A stretch of DNA of 64,000 nucleotides. It comes from VRUE01 sp963697805. Lineage in GTDB: Bacteria > Actinomycetota > Thermoleophilia > Solirubrobacterales > 70-9. Below the pieces are notes generated by a model. That model was not told the DNA's origin, ran no database searches, and saw only the letters and a list, made by a program, of their open reading frames with translations. Within the stretch, counting starts at the first letter, position 1. Each line of letters starts with the position of its first letter. Where the stretch lies: assembly GCA_963697805.1 (NCBI GenBank), contig CAVOPB010000005.1, forward strand, positions 124,001 to 188,000, written 5' to 3'. The position numbers and the translations under genes are program-made. Shown one piece after another: positions 52,001 through 60,731 of the stretch.

Positions 52001-52441
52001 GTCCTCATGGGAGATCGGCGCTCCGAACAGGGCCATGATGCCGTCGCCGGTGAACTTGTCGACAGTCCCATCGAACATGTGGACGCCCTCGCAGAGGATC
52101 CCGAAGAAGCGATCCATGATCTGCCGCCAGTCCTCGGGGTCGGTTTCCTCGGCGAGCTCCATCGAGCCCATCACGTCGACGAAGAGGACGGTGACCTGCT
52201 TGCGTTCGCCCTCCATCGCCGCCCCGCCGGCCCGGATCTTCGCCGCCAGATGTTCGGGAGGCTCGGTGGTGCGTTCGGCCGCCGTGCTCAGCGCGGCGCC
52301 ACAGGCATTGCAGAACCCCTGGCCCGCCGGGTTCGTCGCCGAGCAGCTCGGGCAGGTGACGGTGCTGCTGAGCGCCTCGCCGCAGTTCCCACAGAACCGC
52401 GCGGCGGACGCGTTCTCGTGCCCGCAGGCAGCGCAGTCCAT
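49085..52441 (-). CDS. Zinc-ribbon, class III cyclase, AAA ATPase and TPR regulator
   Basis: 1118 residues. Two zinc ribbons (C3, C6, C17, C20 and C30, C33, C44, C47) precede a class III cyclase domain (about 78-255: TVLFVDVMGSMELAEE, KFTGDGIMALFGAP, NSGEVVVGGIG). From about 285 an AAA/STAND-type ATPase has Walker A GEPGVGKSRL and a DLHWIDPAT Walker B-like strand. The last 500 residues are TPR-like helical repeats (ALAHAQQALDLSDRLGAAFS, AIESLETALDMSSEL). This layout is frequent in actinobacteria and rhizobia. Cyclase output under NTP and ligand control is inferred. Cytosolic; no membrane span. Inputs unknown. Confidence 0.9.
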   Translation of the reverse strand: MDCAACGHENASAARFCGNCGEALSSTVTCPSCSATNPAGQGFCNACGAALSTAAERTTEPPEHLAAKIRAGGAAMEGERKQVTVLFVDVMGSMELAEETDPEDWRQIMDRFFGILCEGVHMFDGTVDKFTGDGIMALFGAPISHEDHAQRACFAALRLIDELAEFTADLRRTKGLNFLVRMGLNSGEVVVGGIGDDLGMEYTAVGHTVGLAQRMEQLAEPGKAYLTEHTGALVQGYLALADLGEFDVKGSSRPLRVHELTGVGAARGRLDISRARGFSRFVGRGDEMKVLENAFEQAREGEAQVIGIVGEPGVGKSRLCHEFTQRWRARGVPVYHTSGLAHTQSVPLMPVMHLMRSYFDITDQDSDKRARERIAGKLLLLDETLVEDLPLIFDFLAVPDPERPAPRIDPDARRRQLLAVVKRLIRAQGTSEPGISLYEDLHWIDPATEEFLANHVDAIQGTKDLTIVNFRPEYRAEWMSKPYYSQIALVPLGPEAVGEMLDDLLGSDPSLAELPEMLRERTGGNPFFLEEVVLSLAEAGNLEGEQGAYRLARPVEEAVVPASVQVILSARMDRLNAREKGVLQSASVIGKEFPQSVLGKVTELEEAELEDALRELVAAGFVYEQEIYPESIFTFKHPLTQEVAYRSQLSDRRTADHAAVARAIAERHPERLDERAALLAQHWEAAGERLEAARFHARAANWSGTQDPIESSRHWQRVFELTEGLPDSEETTALGLAARFFLLQFGWRLGMTHEEAERIFTEAEGMASSAGDLNTRALLIASYAALRGINDGDARAMAELASQAFALAEETEDPSLYMAVAGNSYGYFLVGEHRRAVAILDRAMELVGHDPDVTAVGSVVCPYGSALIFKGGYLAALGELDETQALFERGIELCREKGDIETIGWAHMWWFWHCYHSGDPDAALAHAQQALDLSDRLGAAFSRIWSWTFFGGAQMLQERWSEAIESLETALDMSSELQTSVESRSWAVLWLAEAHAGLGEVERGVELARRALEEATTRGVAYGETAGHLILARILLAASGAEAAAEIEAELATAREQSRRMEFRPISALVLVELANLAQARGEAEEHLKCLREAHELFTEIGATGHAERIAGELALQR

Positions 52442-52490
52442 CGCGGACCCATACTAAGGCGTCACCCGATGGGCATAGGATTCGTCCACC

Positions 52491-53535
52491 TTGAAACGGC
52501 TGGCTTTCGAAGGCATAGACCCAAAGCGAGCGGCATTCATTCGTGTCGCCGCCGTGATCGGGGTGGTTGCGGCGATTTGCGCCGGGCTCACCGCAACGGC
52601 GAATGCCGCGGTAATCACCGTCGGGCCGTCCCTGGCCGGACTCTACGAATCCAATGACTTCAAAAACCCGTTGGGAACCAACGCAACCATCGTCAACACT
52701 TCGTTGCCCGCAAATGAGGGAATCGTGACGTCACCGGTCAGCGGCGCGGTGATCGGCTGGAGCGTTGTCGGAGCGAAAGGCGGGCCGTTCAGGCTGCGGG
52801 TGGTGCAGGCGAATACCGACGGCACCTACACCGCGGTGGGGACCAGTGCGCCCGGGGTTCCGGCGGGACCCGGACTCCAGACCTTTGCTTCGACCGTGCC
52901 GATCAAGGCCGGTCAACTGATCGGGCTTGACAACACCAACGGGTCCGACGAAATCGGGCTCAAGATACTCGACGCCGCGGCCTACGCCTTCAGCCTGCCG
53001 GCCCTCGTCGAAGGGCGTGCCGACCGCGATGAACCCCTCCCCCAGTCCCAGCAAACGAACGGTTGGCTTCAACGCCCAGGTCCTTCCGGCGCCGGTCGTC
53101 AGCGGCACGAGCGAGAAATCCGGCTCGATCAAGGGCGGGACGAAATTGACGATCACCGGCACCGATCTCGCCCGGACCACCGCGGTGAGCTTCGGCAGCG
53201 TGCCCGCCAAGAGCTTCGCAATCGCCTCCGAAACCGAGATCAGCGCCGTTGCGCCGGCATCGAAGAAGATCGCTTCCGTGCCGGTCTCGGTCACCACGCC
53301 GGCCGGGACGGCCACGGCAATCCAGGTCTTCACCTACGAAGGCTGCAAGGTGCCGAACCTGAAGGGCAAGAAGCTGAAGCAGGCCAAGAAACGGGCGAAG
53401 AAATCTGACTGCAGGATCGGGAAGGTGAAGCTGCTCGGCGACGCGACCAAGAAGACGGGCGAGGTCGCGAAGCAGAACCCGAAGGCGGGTAAGCTGCTCG
53501 CACCCGGATCGAAAGTGAGCGTGAAGCTTGACTAG
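52491..53535 (+). CDS. Secreted IPT/TIG plus PASTA protein, apparent +1 frameshift
   Basis: The first frame (TTG start, AGGA nine bases before) has a signal peptide (RVAAVIGVVAAICAGLTATA) and a beta-rich domain to SLPALVEG. The sequence then makes sense one base later: VPTAMNPSPSPSKRTVGFNA, an IPT/TIG domain (SGSIKGGTKLTITGTDLART, VTTPAGTATAIQVFTYEG) and a PASTA domain (CKVPNLKGKKLKQAKKRAK, NPKAGKLLAPGSKVSVKLD). An extra C near 53020 explains it; restored length about 347 residues. PASTA domains bind muropeptides, so cell-wall attachment is plausible. Confidence 0.75.
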
Positions 53536-54109
53536 GCCCAGCCACACCACGGTAGTTGCCTATCTGGCCCTTTTCCTCGCCCTCGGTGCGGGCACTGCGT
53601 TTGCGGCGAACCAGCTCGCGAAGAACTCGGTCGGCCCGAAGCAGTTGAAGAAGAATGCGGTCACCGGCGCGAAAATCAAGAAAGACGCGGTCACCGGCGC
53701 CAAGGTCAAGGACGGCAGCCTCCTGGGCTCCGACCTCGCGGACGGGACGATCACCGGACCCAAGGTCGCCGACGGATCCCTCAGCCAGTCCGACTTCGGC
53801 GGCACGGTCAAGGCCAACAACGTCACCGGCGTCGCCGTCAACGCCGACTGCACCGCCGCATTGCCGTTCCCATCCGGCGTATCGGCGACCCCGCTCGGGG
53901 TCGGCGGGTGCAGGGTGGAATTCCCCTCCAACGTCCTCAACTGCGTGGCGACCGCAACCGTGGCGATCCGGGGAACCGGCCTGATGATCCTCGCCGAGCG
54001 CACGGTTCAAGCCATTCGAAGTCCGGTAAATCCGAACTCCATTGCCCTGGAGACGTTCAATGCCGGGGCCTCGAACGACCTGCCGGTCGACCTGACCCTC
54101 GTCTGCTGA
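53528..54109 (+). CDS. Distant relative of the array family with longer stalk
   Basis: 193 residues from a TTG that overlaps the stop of the IPT-PASTA gene by eight bases. The signal anchor is VVAYLALFLALGAGTAFA. The stalk has about seven units (KNSVGPKQLK, KNAVTGAKIK, KDAVTGAKVK, DGSLLGSDLA, DGTITGPKVA, DGSLSQSDFG). The head differs from that of the island genes (LPFPSGVSATPLGVGGCRVE, LAERTVQAIRSP, DLPVDLTLVC). So the repeat stalk is used with more than one head type, and here it is linked with a wall-binding protein. Confidence 0.82.
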   Translation: MTRPSHTTVVAYLALFLALGAGTAFAANQLAKNSVGPKQLKKNAVTGAKIKKDAVTGAKVKDGSLLGSDLADGTITGPKVADGSLSQSDFGGTVKANNVTGVAVNADCTAALPFPSGVSATPLGVGGCRVEFPSNVLNCVATATVAIRGTGLMILAERTVQAIRSPVNPNSIALETFNAGASNDLPVDLTLVC

Positions 54110-54131
54110 GGGCCGCCGACCCGCTCCTGGG

Positions 54132-54557
54132 CTATTCGAGACCGGCCAGGCAGCCCTCGTATGCGGGCTGTCGATATTGGCCGGGGAATGACTTCGAGTA
54201 GGCCCTGGCGATCGCTTCGGGATTCGAGTCTTCGTCGATGTCGAGGTTGGCAGCCAGTTCCGACGGCGACAACGCCGAACAGACTTCACGGTCGGCTTCG
54301 TAGCGGGCGGCCAGCACGCCGCTGTAGCGGGCCGGGGCCAGCGTCTGGCCGGGGTGTTCCTCGCGACGTTGGCGTTCGGCGAGTTTCACCTTGAGCAGTG
54401 CTTTCAGCTGAGCCTCGCGAACGGCGGATTCGACCTTTGCTTCGCTTTGGTGGCGGTCGGCTTCGCTCTGGCCGCCACCGCCGCAGCCGCCCGACAGCAG
54501 CGCGCCCACCAGCGCCGCGGCGACCACCAGGTGAAGCGGTGCGCGGCCGACTCTCAA
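54132..54557 (-). CDS. Predicted lipoprotein
   Basis: 141 residues from a TTG overlapping the thrC stop (TTGA). The N-terminus RVGRAPLHLVVAAALVGALL ends in a lipobox LSGGC, so the cysteine is likely lipidated. A charged helical stretch (EADRHQSEAKVESAVREA) and a C-terminal region with two cysteines (REVCSAL, YEGCLAGLE) follow. Family not recognised. Confidence 0.7.
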   Translation of the reverse strand: MRVGRAPLHLVVAAALVGALLSGGCGGGGQSEADRHQSEAKVESAVREAQLKALLKVKLAERQRREEHPGQTLAPARYSGVLAARYEADREVCSALSPSELAANLDIDEDSNPEAIARAYSKSFPGQYRQPAYEGCLAGLE

Positions 54558-55849
54558 CCGATTGCGGCGCCGGCGCCCGAGCGCCGGAACTCGGCAAGGG
54601 TCCGCTCCATCGCCTCGACCTCGCAGGCGACCATCTCGGGCCATGACTTCTCGGGGTGCTCGTCGAGGGTCTTGTAGCCGTTACCGCTGATGACCGCGAC
54701 GACCGTGTCGTCGGGACCGAGGACGCCCTCGGCGGCGAGCTTCATCGTCGACGCGATCGTGGTCCCGCCGGCGGGCTCGGTGAGGATGCCCTCGGTCGCG
54801 CCGAGCAGGTCGATCGCCTCGAAGATCTCGGTGTCGTTCGCGGTCGCGGCCGACCCTCCACGCGACGTCACCGCATCGATCACCAGCGGGCCGTCGCCCG
54901 GGGCGCCGATCGCCAGCGAGTGGGCAGCGGTGTGCGGCTTCTGGGGCTTCAGCTCGCCGCTGCCGTCGAGGATCGCGGTGGCGATCGGCCCGCAGCCGGC
55001 GGCCTGGGCGACGCTGATCTTGGTCGCGGCGGTCACGGCGAGGCCGACGGTTTCGAGCTCCTCGAGCCCCTTGTGGACCCGCGAGGAGAGGGTTCCCCCG
55101 GCAGCCGGGATCACCATGTGGTCGGGTGAGCGCCAATCGAGTTGCTCGACGACCTCGAATGCCATCGTCTTCGCGCCCTCGGCGTAGAACGGGCGCAGGG
55201 TGATGTTGGCGAACTCGATGCCGCTCGCCACTGCGAGCTCGCGGCAGGCGCGATTCGCTTCGTCGTAGTTGCCGTCGAGCTGGATCACGGCGGCGCCGAG
55301 CGCCCTGCAGGCGCGCGCCTTGCCCCGCTCGAGATTGCTGGGGTAGAAGACGTAGGCGGCGACGCCGGCCTTGGCCGCGAGCGATGCGACCGCGGTGCCG
55401 ACATTCCCGGTCGAGACGCACCCGATCTCCTCCCCGCCGAGCTCGAGCAGGCGGGCGACCGCCATTGAGACGACCCGGTCCTTGTAGGAGAGGCTCGGGC
55501 GGGCGGTGCTGTCGTCCTTGAGGTAGAGCTTGCGGAGGCCGAGCTCGGCGCCGAGCCGGTCGGCGTGGATCAGCGGCGTCCTGCCGCTGTTGATCCCGAC
55601 CCGGGACTGTGCCGCGGCGTCGACGATCGGCAGCAGCTCCTCGAAGCGCCAGATGTTGAGCGGGCGCTCCGAGGTCGGCAGCTCGGCCAGGCGCGAGGCG
55701 GCGAGCTCGTAGTCGTAATCGATGTCAAGGCCCTGGCCGCACTGGAGGCACTTGAAGGTCCGGTCGGTCAGTGGAAGCCGAAGCCCGCAGTCGCGGCAGA
55801 CCAGCTCGGTCGCGCATGATCTCGTGCGCTGATCCGCCGCAGGGCTCAT
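54554..55849 (-). CDS. thrC: Threonine synthase
   Basis: 431-residue PLP enzyme making threonine from O-phosphohomoserine. An N-terminal zinc ribbon (C18, C21, C34, C37) precedes the fold-type II core with PLP lysine K123 in SLSYKDRVV, STGNVGTAVAS, GGTLSSRVHKG and SGNGYKT. This matches the class of threonine synthases with rubredoxin-like ribbon. The ATG before SPAADQRT is used; the open frame upstream only shadows other sequence. Other PLP beta-family enzymes are less likely given the ribbon. Confidence 0.85.
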   Translation of the reverse strand: MSPAADQRTRSCATELVCRDCGLRLPLTDRTFKCLQCGQGLDIDYDYELAASRLAELPTSERPLNIWRFEELLPIVDAAAQSRVGINSGRTPLIHADRLGAELGLRKLYLKDDSTARPSLSYKDRVVSMAVARLLELGGEEIGCVSTGNVGTAVASLAAKAGVAAYVFYPSNLERGKARACRALGAAVIQLDGNYDEANRACRELAVASGIEFANITLRPFYAEGAKTMAFEVVEQLDWRSPDHMVIPAAGGTLSSRVHKGLEELETVGLAVTAATKISVAQAAGCGPIATAILDGSGELKPQKPHTAAHSLAIGAPGDGPLVIDAVTSRGGSAATANDTEIFEAIDLLGATEGILTEPAGGTTIASTMKLAAEGVLGPDDTVVAVISGNGYKTLDEHPEKSWPEMVACEVEAMERTLAEFRRSGAGAAIG

Positions 55850-55991
55850 CGGCCCGTGTTCTCCCGGGACCCCATCGGGAGTCCGCCCGCCCGGGCGAAT
55901 CTCCGTCGACGCTTCTTGCGCTGACGCCTGATCATCAGCCGCCGTGTATAGCAGATGAGGTTGTCGATTCGGAAATTGTCGACCGCAATTT

Positions 55992-57257
55992 TTACGAGCC
56001 GGGATCAGCCAGGCGACCCGCGAACAGAACCGCGCCGGTGCGGTCGTCGCGTAAGAAGAACAGAAACGGGCGGTTGGCGTTGAAGCGGACCGCATCGCGC
56101 GGGACCGCCGGGCCCGACACAGCGGTAACCCCGACGACCGTGGCAGCGGCGGCCACGGTCCCCTTCTCGTCGACGGTGAAGTCGGCGGCATGCCTGACGA
56201 AGTCGATCTTCAGCGGCGTCGTCGCCGTTATCCGCGAGAAATTGGCGGCCTCGCTGAAGGCGGTCGGCATGCCCAGCCCTTCCAAAGTGGCCTTGAGGTC
56301 GACCTGTGTGTTCAGGTGAAAGTGGGGAAGGCTGAGGATCACCGTTTTGTACGAGAGGTCCTGCACGATCCGGGCCAGTCCCTTGGCGCCGAGTCGGTGC
56401 TGAAGGGAGCCGAGGCGCTGGCCCACCGGCAGGATGACCAGCATCGACAGGGTCGAGGAGCGGTACGGCAGCTCGACTGCCCTGAAGCCCGGGCCTGACC
56501 CGAACTTGAGCTGCTCGGTCTGGTGCATGAACTCGGCGGTGGTGGGTCCATCGCTCTCGAAGAAGGGAGCTGGTCTCGTGTCCCTCGCCTCGAACGGGTG
56601 CAGCCAGTCGGCCTTGAGATAGACGGCATTGGCCAGGGCGAGCGCCATCCCTTCTGGTAGCGAGTCGAGGATTCGCGGAATCAGGCCTTTGGTGCGTTCG
56701 CTCACCCAGCCGTTAATCGTTTCCAGGGCGGCGCTCGGATTGCCCACGAAGTCAACGACATCCGGCGTGGCGCCGAAATGCTGCCCCAGCCCGGACAGAA
56801 ACGCCGGCTCAAACGGGAGCCCCTGCTGAAGGAAGAGGCCGTTGGCGATCTCGAGCGTGGGTGGTTCCGGGTCGCCCACCGCAGCGGCAGCCTGCTCGGC
56901 GGCGATGGCGCCCTGGAGATCGCCGACGTCGGGGAAGGCTGTCGGCCCTCTCAGGCGGAGCGTCCGCGCAATCTCCGTCGCGGTGTCGCCGGCGCCGCCG
57001 GTCCCGGTCATCGCCAGCGCCGCGGCGATGCTGTCGGGTGAGAGGACCAGATTTCCCGGTCCCTGCGCGCGCATGAGGTCGAGGCCGAATGCGGCGGTGG
57101 CGGTGGCAGGGCCAAATGTCGCAGGTGGGGACACTTGGGTGTGCTTCGGCGGCTTGTGTTGGCTGGCGCCGGCCAGCACGCCCCCGCTGAAGACGCCGGC
57201 CACAACAGAAATCAGGATGCAGATGCCGACAATGAGACCCAACGATCGCCTGCCCAT
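55992..57257 (-). CDS. Membrane-anchored or secreted serpin (serine protease inhibitor)
   Basis: 421 residues. N-terminal anchor LGLIVGICILISVVAGVFSG, then a full serpin: NLVLSPDSIAAALAMTGTGG, INGWVSERTKGLIP, LALANAVYLKADWLHPFE, LPHFHLNTQVDLKATLEGLG and shutter/breach motifs. The hinge VDEKGTVAAAATVVG is of the inhibitory type with small residues at P15-P9, and the usual count puts P1 at the valine of TAVSGP, predicting elastase-like or similar targets. The C-terminus (RPFLFFLRDDRTGAVLFAGR) is canonical. It probably acts outside the cell. Confidence 0.92.
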   Translation of the reverse strand: MGRRSLGLIVGICILISVVAGVFSGGVLAGASQHKPPKHTQVSPPATFGPATATAAFGLDLMRAQGPGNLVLSPDSIAAALAMTGTGGAGDTATEIARTLRLRGPTAFPDVGDLQGAIAAEQAAAAVGDPEPPTLEIANGLFLQQGLPFEPAFLSGLGQHFGATPDVVDFVGNPSAALETINGWVSERTKGLIPRILDSLPEGMALALANAVYLKADWLHPFEARDTRPAPFFESDGPTTAEFMHQTEQLKFGSGPGFRAVELPYRSSTLSMLVILPVGQRLGSLQHRLGAKGLARIVQDLSYKTVILSLPHFHLNTQVDLKATLEGLGMPTAFSEAANFSRITATTPLKIDFVRHAADFTVDEKGTVAAAATVVGVTAVSGPAVPRDAVRFNANRPFLFFLRDDRTGAVLFAGRLADPGS

Positions 57258-57367
57258 GCCGCAAGCATGCCCGGCAACCTGCGTCCCAGTCAATGGGAAT
57301 ACTCGCACTATCCAACCCCTCCCGACGTTCGCGCCGACCGTCGTCCTACCGTTGTGTGATCGCTGAG

Positions 57368-58465
57368 ATGAAGGACTGGACCAGGGTGATCGCCCATCTC
57401 GATATGGACGCCTTCTACGCGTCCGTGGAGCTGCGGCGACGGCCGGAGCTGAGGGGAAAGCCGGTCGTCGTCTGTGGCAGCGGCCCGCGGGCGGTGGTGA
57501 CCACCGCCAGCTACGAGGCGCGGCGGCTGGCCGGGATCCACTCGGCGATGCCGGCGTCCACCGCCCGCCGGCGGCTCCCGGACGCCATCTACGTCCAGCC
57601 CGACTTCCCGGCCTACCGCGAGGCATCGGGCGAGGTGATGGCGATCCTCCGAAACAACGCCGAGACGGTCGAGGTCGTCGGCCTCGACGAGGCCTACGTC
57701 GACCTCACCGGCCTGTTCGCGCCGAAGGCGACGATGCGCCGGATCGCCGCCGAGATCCGCGAGCAGACCCGGCTCAGCTGCTCGATCGGCATCGCCGAGA
57801 GCCGGATGCTGGCGAAGATCACCAGCGAGCTCGGCAAGCCGGCGGGGCTCGTCGTCCTTTCCCGCGAGCAGGCCCTCGAGCGGTTCGGCGGCGACTCCCC
57901 GGGGCTCGTCCCCGGAATCGGGCCGAAGACGGTGGCGAAGCTCGAACGGATGGGCATCGCCGACCTGGCGACGCTGCGCGACCACGACCTGGCCCGTCTC
58001 GAGAGCGCCTTCGGGCCGCGGATGGGCGGCTGGCTGCGGTCCCGGGCGCGGTTCGAAGACGCAACCCCGATCGCGGTCTCGCACAAGACCAAGTCGCAGT
58101 CGACCGAGACGACCTTCGACACCGACGTCGCCGACCCCGACAGGCTCGCGGAGTCGCTGCGAAAGCTCGCCGAGGAGCTCTGCCGGCGCCTCCAGTCCCG
58201 CGACCTCGAGGGCCGCACGATCGGGATCAAGGTCAGGCTCGACGACTGGACGACCGTCACCCGCTCCCACACGGTCGAGCGGGAGACCAACGACCCCGGC
58301 GTCGTCGTCCCCGCCGCTCTCGCCCTGCTCCATGCCTATGCCCCGCCCCGCCCCGTGCGCTTGCTCGGCGTGCGGATGGCGGGATTCGCCGGGGAAGAAT
58401 CCGATCCTGGCTCGGCGGAGGCGGACCCGGACGAGGGGCAGCTTCGACTCGGCGTCGCCGGCTAG
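57368..58465 (+). CDS. dinB: DNA polymerase IV (Y family)
   Basis: 365-residue translesion polymerase. Catalytic residues D12 (HLDMDAFYAS), D107 and E108 (GLDEAYVDL); fingers motif TASYEARRLAGI; HhH thumb VPGIGPKTVAKLERMGI; little-finger domain with SQSTETTFDTD. The last residues GQLRLGVAG look like a beta-clamp-binding QLxL-type motif. The start is the ATG before KDWTRV; a GTG four codons earlier is possible. It meets the RlpA-like gene end to end. Confidence 0.93.
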   Translation: MKDWTRVIAHLDMDAFYASVELRRRPELRGKPVVVCGSGPRAVVTTASYEARRLAGIHSAMPASTARRRLPDAIYVQPDFPAYREASGEVMAILRNNAETVEVVGLDEAYVDLTGLFAPKATMRRIAAEIREQTRLSCSIGIAESRMLAKITSELGKPAGLVVLSREQALERFGGDSPGLVPGIGPKTVAKLERMGIADLATLRDHDLARLESAFGPRMGGWLRSRARFEDATPIAVSHKTKSQSTETTFDTDVADPDRLAESLRKLAEELCRRLQSRDLEGRTIGIKVRLDDWTTVTRSHTVERETNDPGVVVPAALALLHAYAPPRPVRLLGVRMAGFAGEESDPGSAEADPDEGQLRLGVAG

Positions 58466-58466
58466 C

Positions 58467-59111
58467 TCAGCGGCTGGCGAGGACCGTGCCGACCCCCGGG
58501 AAGTGGAGCCGGTTCCGGGTCGCCGTCGTCAGGTCGAAGTCGCGCCCGGCGACGTAGGGGCCGCGGTCGACGACCGGGACGGTCACGGTGTGGCCGTGGT
58601 AGCGGAGAGTCACCCTCGTCCCGCAGGGCAGCGTCTTGTGGGCGACGCCGAGGGTCCCCGGCATCAGGGTGCCGCCGCAGGCCATGCCGCTGCCGTAAAG
58701 CCCGGGGCCGTAGTAGGAGGCGCCGGCCTCATAGAAGGCGGTGACACGGCGAGTCTCGCTCGCCGAGGCGCGGACGCGGCGGTCGTGGAGTCCGTACGCC
58801 CGGATCCGATAGCTGCCCACCCGGCGCGGCCTCCAGCGCAGGGCGAAGGCGCCGCGGCGGGAGCTCGCCTTGCCGAGGACGGCGCCGCGCGGTCCGCGGA
58901 CCACGACCTTGACCCTGTGTGACCCCTGCGGCCGCACCCGGCCCCGCAGGGCGATCCGGCGGCCGCCGACGACGTGGTGGCTGGAGACGTGGAGGGAGAT
59001 GTGTGATCCGACGCGCCCGCGGTCTCTCTCGGGCCCCTTCTTCGCAAGGGCGGCCGCCGGGCCGATGGAAAGCACGGCGGCGAGCAGCATCGATGGCAGG
59101 TGGAGTCGCAT
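58467..59111 (-). CDS. RlpA-like double-psi beta-barrel secreted protein
   Basis: 214 residues. Signal peptide HLPSMLLAAVLSIGPAAALA, then a basic beta-rich domain (RIALRGRVRPQGSHRVKVVV), then the DPBB/RlpA domain: ASYYGPGLYGSGMACGGTL, GVAHKTLPCGTRVTL and VPVVDRGPYVAGRDFDLT. The His of VAHKTLP and Asp of VVDRGPY match lytic transglycosylase active-site positions, so peptidoglycan cleavage is likely. It lacks a SPOR domain, as is usual outside proteobacteria. Confidence 0.85.
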   Translation of the reverse strand: MRLHLPSMLLAAVLSIGPAAALAKKGPERDRGRVGSHISLHVSSHHVVGGRRIALRGRVRPQGSHRVKVVVRGPRGAVLGKASSRRGAFALRWRPRRVGSYRIRAYGLHDRRVRASASETRRVTAFYEAGASYYGPGLYGSGMACGGTLMPGTLGVAHKTLPCGTRVTLRYHGHTVTVPVVDRGPYVAGRDFDLTTATRNRLHFPGVGTVLASR

Positions 59112-59284
59112 TCGAGGTGTCCCCGCTTTCTCGTCTGCCTACGCGGCGAGCCGCCCGGCGGCTCGCGGTGAAACTCGGCAGATGGATTGCTTGGTGGACG
59201 CGGCACCGTAGGAGTCCGCGTGGGCCCCGGGAGTGAGCCGCATCACAGTGCGACATGACGCACGGATCGTGAGAAGATGCGTCG

Positions 59285-60718
59285 GTGGGCACGGATCGGC
59301 TGACCGGACTCGACACCACATTCCTCCACCTGGAGCGAGGCGGCGCCCACATGCACGTCGCCTCGGTGATCCTCTTCGATGGCCCGCCGCCGAGCCACGA
59401 AGAGTTCCGCGACCACATCGAGTCGCGCCTGCACCTCGTCCCCCGCTTCCGTCAGAAGCTCCGCTTCGTCCCCTTCGGCCAGGGCCGCCCGGTCTGGGTC
59501 GACGACCCGCACCTCAACCTCGACTACCACGTCCGTCAGACCGCGCTGCCGGCGCCGGGCTCCGAGGAGCAGCTACGCAACCTCGCCTCGCGGATCTTCT
59601 CCCAGCAGCTCGACCGCTCCAAGCCGCTCTGGGAGCTGTGGCTGGTCGAGGGCCTCGAGGGCGACCGCTTCGCGATCGTCGCCAAGAGCCACCACGCGCT
59701 CGTCGACGGTGTATCCGGGGTTGACATAACCACGGTCCTGTTCGACCTCGAGGAGGACCCGCCACCGCCACCGCTGCGTCCGCCGAAGTGGGCCCCGCGG
59801 CCGGAGCCGACCGACCTCGACCTGCTGGGCGACGCGATCCGCGAGCGCCTCACCAGCCCGCAGGAGATCATCCGCGGCGTCCGCGCGACCCTGCGCGGCC
59901 CGCGCCGGGTGCTGCGCGGCGTCGGCGCGACCAGGAAGATGCTCGAGGCCGGGATGTCGGCGGCGAGCACGCCCTTCAACGTCGACATCGGGCCGCACCG
60001 CCGGTTGGCGTTCGTCCGCGCCGACCTCGGAGAGTTCAAGCGGGTCAAGAACGCGCACGGGGGGACGGTGAACGACGTCGTCCTCTCGGTTGTGACCGGG
60101 GCGCTGGGCAACTACATGCGCGCCCGCGGGCATGAGACCGAGGACCTCGAGCTGCGGGCGATGGTCCCGGTCAGCGTCCGCGCGGCCGAGGAACACGGGG
60201 CGCTCGGCAACCGGATCTCGGCGATGATGGCGCCGCTTCCGGTCTGGTCGGAGGACCCGGTCGAACGGCTCCACCTCATCAGCGAGACGATGGGCGACCT
60301 CAAGGGGTCCGGCCAGGCGGTCGGGGCCGAGATCCTGACCCGGCTGACCGACTTCGCGCCGACGACGATCGCATCGCAGGCGGCGCGCCTGCAGCCGGCG
60401 CAGCGCTTCTTCAACCTCGTCGTCACCAACGTCCCGGGACCGCAGTTCCCGCTCTACGTCCTCGGGCGGCGCATGTCGTCGATCTTCCCCCTCGTGCCGC
60501 TTGCCCGCCGCCAGGCGCTCTGCATCGGGATCATGTCCTACGACGGGAAGATCGATTTCGGCCTCGTCGGGGACTACGACGCGATGGCCGATCTCGACAG
60601 CTTCGGCCTCGACCTCGAGGCGGCGATCGCCGAAATCGTCGGCGGCACGCCCGTGCCGGCCGAGAAGCCCGACTCCGCCAAAGCGCGGACCGGGAACGGC
60701 GCGGTGCCAGTCAAGTAG
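59285..60718 (+). CDS. Wax ester synthase/diacylglycerol acyltransferase (WS/DGAT)
   Basis: 477 residues from a GTG. The active-site motif is H136-H-x3-D141-G (KSHHALVDGVSG); other signatures are LTGLDTTFLHLERGGAHMHV, GGTVNDVVLSVVTGAL, MVPVSVRA and VVTNVPGPQFPLYVLGRR. The enzyme joins acyl-CoA to fatty alcohol or diacylglycerol and builds storage lipid. It precedes nadE by 13 bases, so the two are probably co-transcribed. Substrate preference is not readable. Confidence 0.93.
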   Translation: MGTDRLTGLDTTFLHLERGGAHMHVASVILFDGPPPSHEEFRDHIESRLHLVPRFRQKLRFVPFGQGRPVWVDDPHLNLDYHVRQTALPAPGSEEQLRNLASRIFSQQLDRSKPLWELWLVEGLEGDRFAIVAKSHHALVDGVSGVDITTVLFDLEEDPPPPPLRPPKWAPRPEPTDLDLLGDAIRERLTSPQEIIRGVRATLRGPRRVLRGVGATRKMLEAGMSAASTPFNVDIGPHRRLAFVRADLGEFKRVKNAHGGTVNDVVLSVVTGALGNYMRARGHETEDLELRAMVPVSVRAAEEHGALGNRISAMMAPLPVWSEDPVERLHLISETMGDLKGSGQAVGAEILTRLTDFAPTTIASQAARLQPAQRFFNLVVTNVPGPQFPLYVLGRRMSSIFPLVPLARRQALCIGIMSYDGKIDFGLVGDYDAMADLDSFGLDLEAAIAEIVGGTPVPAEKPDSAKARTGNGAVPVK

Positions 60719-60731
60719 TGATCCACCACTG

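Noticed and set aside
51077..52657. 526-codon plus-strand open frame opposite the large cyclase
   Set aside because: Shadow frame; the minus-strand protein has zinc ribbons, cyclase and Walker motifs.
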